Of a stretch of DNA of 10,158 bases, positions 6,018 through 10,158 are shown in pieces. Origin of the DNA: Porphyrobacter sp. Lineage in GTDB: Bacteria > Pseudomonadota > Alphaproteobacteria > Sphingomonadales > Sphingomonadaceae. A program made the translations under genes and the position numbers. The stretch covers positions 1-10,158 of the forward strand of contig JACIYY010000381.1 in NCBI GenBank assembly GCA_014359685.1, given 5' to 3'. The notes beneath the pieces are model-generated. The model searched no databases, had not been told where the DNA came from, and saw only the letters and a list, made by a program, of their open reading frames with translations. The first letter of the stretch is position 1; each line of letters opens with the position of its first letter.

Positions 6018-7697
6018 TCAGCGCGACAGCTTCTTGTAGGCCAGCTTGGTCGGGCGGTCGGCCGCATCGCCCAGCCGGCGGCGCTTGTCCTCCTCGTAAG
6101 CGGCGAAGTTGCCTTCGAACCATTCGACATGGCTGTTGCCTTCAAAGGCCAGGATGTGGGTGGCGAGGCGATCGAGGAAGAAGCGGTCGTGGCTGATGAC
6201 CACCGCGCAGCCGGCGAAGTTCTCGATCGCGTCCTCCAGTGCGCCCAGCGTCTCGACGTCGAGGTCGTTGGTCGGCTCGTCCAGCAGCAGCACGTTGCCG
6301 CCCGCCTTCAGCATCTTGGCCATGTGGACCCGGTTGCGCTCGCCGCCCGACAGTTTGCCGACGTTCTTCTGCTGGTCCTGCCCCTTGAAGTTGAACGCGC
6401 CGACATAGGCGCGGGTGCTCACATCCTGGCCGTTGACCTTCATGTAATCGAGCCCGTCGGAGATCTCCTCCCAGACGTTTTTCCTCGGGTCGAGATGGTC
6501 GCGGCTCTGGTCGACGAAGCCGAGCCGCACCGTCTCGCCGATCTCGATCGAGCCGGAATCGGGCTGTTCCTTGCCGGTGATGATCTTGAACAGAGTCGAC
6601 TTGCCGGCGCCGTTGGGGCCGATCACGCCGACGATGCCGCCGGGCGGGAGCAGGAACGACAGATTCTCGAACAAGAGCTTGTCGCCATAGGCCTTGGAGA
6701 TGCCCTTGGCCTCGATCACCTTGCCGCCCAGCCGCTCGGGCACCTGGATCACGATCTGCGCCTTGCCCGCGCGGCGGGTGTCCTGCGCGTCCTGCAATTG
6801 TTCGAACTTGCGGATGCGGGCCTTGCTCTTGGTCTGGCGCGCGGCCGGGGTCTGGCGGATCCACTCCAGCTCCTGCTGGATCGCCTTCTGTCGCCCGCTC
6901 TCCTCGCGCTCCTCCTGCGCCAGGCGCTTGGCCTTCTTCTCCAGATAGGTTGAGTAATTGCCTTCGTAGGGGAAATACTTGCTGCGATCGAGTTCGAGAA
7001 TCCAGCCGACCACATTGTCGAGGAAATAGCGGTCGTGGGTGATCATCAGCACCGCGCCGGCATATTGCTTGAGATGGTTTTCCAGCCATTCGACGCTTTC
7101 GGCATCGAGGTGGTTGGTCGGCTCGTCCAGCAGCAGGATCGACGGCTTCTGGATCAGCAGCCGGGTGAGGGCGACGCGGCGCTTCTCACCGCCCGACAGC
7201 GTATCGACCGACCAGTCCGAGGGCGGGCAGCGCAGCGCCTCCATCGCGATCTCCAACTGGTTGTCGAGCGTCCAGCCGTCGACCGCGTCGATCTTCTCCT
7301 GAAGCTCGCCCATCTCCGCCATCAGCGCATCGAAATCGGCATCTTCGGGCGGATCGGCCATCAGGTTGCTGATCTCGTTGAAGCGGTCCACCAGATCGGC
7401 GGTCTCACGCGCGCCGTCCTTGACGTTCTCCAGCACATTCTTGGTCGGGTCCAGCTCCGGCTCCTGCGCCAGATAACCGACGCTGATGTTCTCGCCCGGC
7501 CAGGCCTCTCCGGTGTAATCGGTGTCGATGCCGGCCATGATCTTCATCAGCGTCGATTTGCCGACGCCATTGGGGCCGACGATGCCGATCTTCGCGCCCT
7601 GATAGAATTGCAGGTTGATGTCCGACAGCACCGGCTTGGGCGCGCCGGGGAAGGTTTTGGTCATGTTCTTCATGACATAGGCGTATTGGGCGGCCAT
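6018..7697 (-). CDS. ettA: Energy-dependent translational throttle protein EttA (ABC-F ATPase)
   Basis: EttA binds the ribosomal E site and gates entry into elongation according to the ATP/ADP ratio; it is a soluble ABC-F protein, not a transporter. The 559-residue length is typical. ABC domain 1 has Walker A GPNGVGKST (41-49), LSGGE (167-171) and a Walker B ending in DEPTNHLD with catalytic E192. The insertion at about 95-150 corresponds to the EttA arm that contacts L1. The charged linker at about 252-310 (KKAKRLAQEEREESG and following) is the tRNA-interacting region. ABC domain 2 has GPNGAGKST (360-368), LSGGE (449-453) and DEPTNDLD with E474. I chose ATG 7697 (MAAQYAYVMKNMTKTFPGAPKP), which matches the conserved N-terminus. 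The frame stays open to 8129, but that extension is non-conserved and runs into the divergent gene. A promoter fits 42-70 bases upstream. Confidence 0.97.
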   Translation of the reverse strand: MAAQYAYVMKNMTKTFPGAPKPVLSDINLQFYQGAKIGIVGPNGVGKSTLMKIMAGIDTDYTGEAWPGENISVGYLAQEPELDPTKNVLENVKDGARETADLVDRFNEISNLMADPPEDADFDALMAEMGELQEKIDAVDGWTLDNQLEIAMEALRCPPSDWSVDTLSGGEKRRVALTRLLIQKPSILLLDEPTNHLDAESVEWLENHLKQYAGAVLMITHDRYFLDNVVGWILELDRSKYFPYEGNYSTYLEKKAKRLAQEEREESGRQKAIQQELEWIRQTPAARQTKSKARIRKFEQLQDAQDTRRAGKAQIVIQVPERLGGKVIEAKGISKAYGDKLLFENLSFLLPPGGIVGVIGPNGAGKSTLFKIITGKEQPDSGSIEIGETVRLGFVDQSRDHLDPRKNVWEEISDGLDYMKVNGQDVSTRAYVGAFNFKGQDQQKNVGKLSGGERNRVHMAKMLKAGGNVLLLDEPTNDLDVETLGALEDAIENFAGCAVVISHDRFFLDRLATHILAFEGNSHVEWFEGNFAAYEEDKRRRLGDAADRPTKLAYKKLSR

Positions 7698-7914
7698 CGC
7701 GGTTCCGTATGATCTGCAGGTCTGGGAGGATGCGCCGGCAGATAGGGGCTCGGCCCCGGCGCGGCAAGGCGCTTGGCGCGGGCGGGCGGCTGCTGTAGCG
7801 GCGCAGAGCGCGGGCGAAGGGGGCGCTCTCCGCGGCGCTGAGGTTTTTGTCCTCGCCCTACGGACCCGTTGGCGGGCCTGATGCGTTAGGCCGGGCGAGG
7901 CGAAGGGGACCGGC
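7698..7914. other. Divergent intergenic region between ettA and the molybdenum hydroxylase operon
   Basis: These 217 bases carry the ettA promoter at the left. An inverted repeat, AGAGCGC (7805-7811) and GCGCTCT (7823-7829), gives a 7-bp stem with an 11-base loop. A smaller one, GGCCT (7875-7879) and AGGCC (7888-7892), lies just before the operon. I found no convincing -35/-10 pair for the plus-strand operon. AAGGGG at 7903-7908 is a good ribosome binding site for ATG 7915. Confidence 0.4.
7739..7767 (-). promoter_or_regulatory. Probable sigma-70-type promoter of ettA
   Basis: On the minus strand TTGCCG (7767-7762) and TATCTG (7744-7739) are separated by exactly 17 bases, giving a -35/-10 pair close to consensus. 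The predicted transcript start near 7732 leaves a leader of about 35 bases before ATG 7697. The spacer contains the inverted repeat GGGGC-TCG-GCCCC (7745-7757), which could be an operator or simply GC-rich chance. Confidence 0.5.
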
Positions 7915-8414
7915 ATGGAGCTGACGATTAATGGCGAGCGCCGCGCGTTCAACGGCGATCCGCGCCGCACCCTGCTCGATTTCCTGCGGCTCGATTGCGG
8001 GCTGACCGGCACCAAGAAGGGTTGCGACCACGGCCAGTGCGGGGCCTGCACGGTGCTGGTCAATGGCCAGCGGATCAATTCCTGCCTGAGCCTGACGCTG
8101 ATGCACGAGGGCGATACCATCACCACCATCGAGGGGGTGGGAACTCCCGATGCGCCCGATCCGCTGCAGACCGCCTTCGTTCGGCACGACGGATATCAGT
8201 GCGGCTATTGCACGCCGGGCCAGATCTGTTCCGCCAAGGGGATGCTGGCCGAGATCGCCGCCGGCTGGGCGAGCGCCGTGACCCGCGATCTGGAGGGCGA
8301 GGTGGTGCTGACGCGCGAGGAGCTGGCCGAGCGGATGAGCGGGAATCTGTGCCGCTGCGGCGCCTATTCGAACATCGTCGATGCGATCCTCGAAGTCGCC
8401 GGGGAGGCGCGGCC

Positions 8415-8418
<4 letters not shown>
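7915..8418 (+). CDS. 2Fe-2S subunit of PaoA-like molybdenum hydroxylase (xanthine dehydrogenase family)
   Basis: This 167-residue small subunit carries the two 2Fe-2S clusters that relay electrons from the Mo site to FAD. The plant ferredoxin-type cluster is held by C37, C42, C45 and C57 (KKGCDHGQCGACTVLVNG). The second cluster uses C96, C99, C146 and C148 (YQCGYCTPGQ and NLCRCGAYSNI). The region around WASAVTRDLEGEVVLTREELAERMSGN resembles E. coli PaoA (YagT). PaoA has an N-terminal Tat signal, which is missing here. An in-frame TGA at 7879-7881 with no start codon between it and ATG 7915 rules out a longer form. AAGGGG precedes the ATG at good spacing. The stop overlaps the next ATG (ATGA), showing an operon. 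The substrate, an aldehyde or N-heterocycle, cannot be read from this subunit. Confidence 0.95.
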
Positions 8419-9406
<988 letters not shown>

Positions 9407-9410
<4 letters not shown>

Positions 9411-10158
9411 CCCAGTCGCTGACGATGGACCAGCCGGACGAGCGCAACCGGCTCGACCACACAGCGCAAGGGGTGATTGGCCTCCCGCTCGACCGGCCCG
9501 ACGGCGTCGCCAAGGTGACGGGCACTGCGCCCTATGCGGCCGAACATCGCTTCGACAATTGCCTCGAAGGGGTGCTCGTCACCGCGACCATCGCCCGGGG
9601 CGAGGTGACCGCGCTGGACGAGGCGGCGGTGCTGGCGATGCCGGGCGTGGTGGCGGTGATCTGCGACGAGCGGATGATCGCGCAACCGGCGCAGGGCCGG
9701 GCGGGCAAGGCGCCGCGCCAGAACGTGCGCGAGATCCACTATTACGGCCAGCCGATCGCGCTGGTGGTGGCCGAGACGTTCGAGCAGGCGCGCGATGCGG
9801 CCAGGCACCTGCGCGTCACCTATCGCGCCGACCGGGTCGATGACGCGCTGCTCGATCCCGCGCAGGCGCAGGACTGGCAGCCGGCCGGCAAGCCGCTGCG
9901 GCAGGGCGATCTCGACCATGCGATGGCCGAGGCGGCGCACAGCGTGGACGTGACCATCACCACAGAAGGGCACGCCAGCGCGGCGATGGAACCGCACGCC
10001 GCCATTGCCCAGTGGGACGGGGAGCGCCTGACGCTCCATGCGTCGCTGCAGATGCTGCGCTTCAACCTGGACGAGCTGGCCGACGCGATCGGGATGGACC
10101 CGGCCAAGGTCCGGCTGCTGTCCCCCTATGTCGGCGGCGGGTTCGGGTCGAAGCTGGG
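9407..10158 (+). CDS. Molybdopterin-binding catalytic subunit, PaoC-like (5' part, cut by window end)
   Basis: This is the large subunit that binds molybdenum cofactor and hydroxylates the substrate; 250 residues are seen of an expected 730 or so. The aldehyde oxidase/xanthine dehydrogenase a/b hammerhead domain spans about 24-155 (IGLPLDRPDGVAKVTGTAPY near its start; REIHYYGQPIALVVAE later). MEPHAAIAQW (194-203) and GGGFGSK (243-249) are Moco-domain motifs. The C-terminal domain with the catalytic Glu is outside the window. I chose GTG 9407 because GGGAG lies 7 bases upstream and it overlaps the previous stop as GTGA. The first ATG, at 9425, has no such site. A PaoD/XdhC-type cofactor-insertion chaperone would be expected downstream but cannot be seen. 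Whether the enzyme is an aldehyde oxidase or another hydroxylase is open. Confidence 0.94.

Noticed and set aside
6006..6953. Plus-strand open frame of 315 codons opposite ettA
   Set aside because: It is antisense to the strongly conserved EttA coding sequence and shows no domain of its own.
7875..7892. GGCCT/AGGCC inverted repeat before the molybdenum hydroxylase operon
   Set aside because: Only 5 bp with an 8-base loop in GC-rich DNA, so it is not distinguishable from chance.
7698..8129. N-terminal extension of ettA to 8129
   Set aside because: The added residues are not EttA-like, the extension overlaps the divergent 2Fe-2S subunit gene, and a promoter and start fit at 7697.
7995..8414. 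Upstream extension of the FAD subunit
   Set aside because: The frame is open but overlaps the 2Fe-2S subunit gene. The conserved N-terminus begins at ATG 8415, which overlaps the previous stop.

Overview
This is a high-GC chromosomal window with tightly packed genes. The gene content (class I lysyl-tRNA synthetase, a DinG-like helicase with a long N-terminal region, a proteobacterial prolyl-4-hydroxylase-like oxygenase, EttA, an Arg-rich RcnB-like protein) and the protein sequences look alphaproteobacterial, most likely Sphingomonadales (Sphingomonas, Novosphingobium or Erythrobacter-like). That assignment rests on recall of family sequences, not on a search. I see no tRNA, rRNA, CRISPR array, insertion sequence or phage gene.

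Layout. (1) 1-1920, minus: an iron-sulfur DinG/XPD-family DNA helicase, with its 3' end outside the window. (2) 2042-3682, plus: lysK, divergent from the helicase. (3) 3687-4382, minus: a 2-oxoglutarate/Fe(II) prolyl-hydroxylase-type dioxygenase, convergent with lysK and only 4 nt away. (4) 4460-5008, plus: a four-helix cytochrome b561, divergent from the dioxygenase. (5) A strong hairpin terminator at 5032-5062. (6) 5105-5896, minus: a secreted, Arg-rich protein with an RcnB-like C-terminus. (7) 6018-7697, minus: ettA, the ribosome-associated ABC-F ATPase, with a recognisable sigma-70-type promoter. (8) 7915-10158, plus: a three-gene molybdenum hydroxylase operon of the PaoABC type, made of a 2Fe-2S subunit, an FAD plus 4Fe-4S subunit, and a molybdopterin subunit cut by the window end. 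The genes are joined by ATGA and GTGA overlaps.

How the genes relate. The molybdenum hydroxylase genes form one clear functional unit: electrons from an aldehyde or N-heterocycle oxidised at the Mo site would pass through the 2Fe-2S clusters to FAD, with the extra 4Fe-4S cluster in the FAD subunit. The other genes are mostly single transcription units. LysK and EttA both serve translation, and some bacterial prolyl hydroxylases act on EF-Tu, but the co-location here may be accidental.

I did not find a convincing undescribed system. The points most worth a second look are a probable degenerate exonuclease fold at the N-terminus of the helicase, the absence of a Tat signal on the PaoA-like subunit, the charged repeat region of the RcnB-like protein, and several small palindromes in intergenic DNA.
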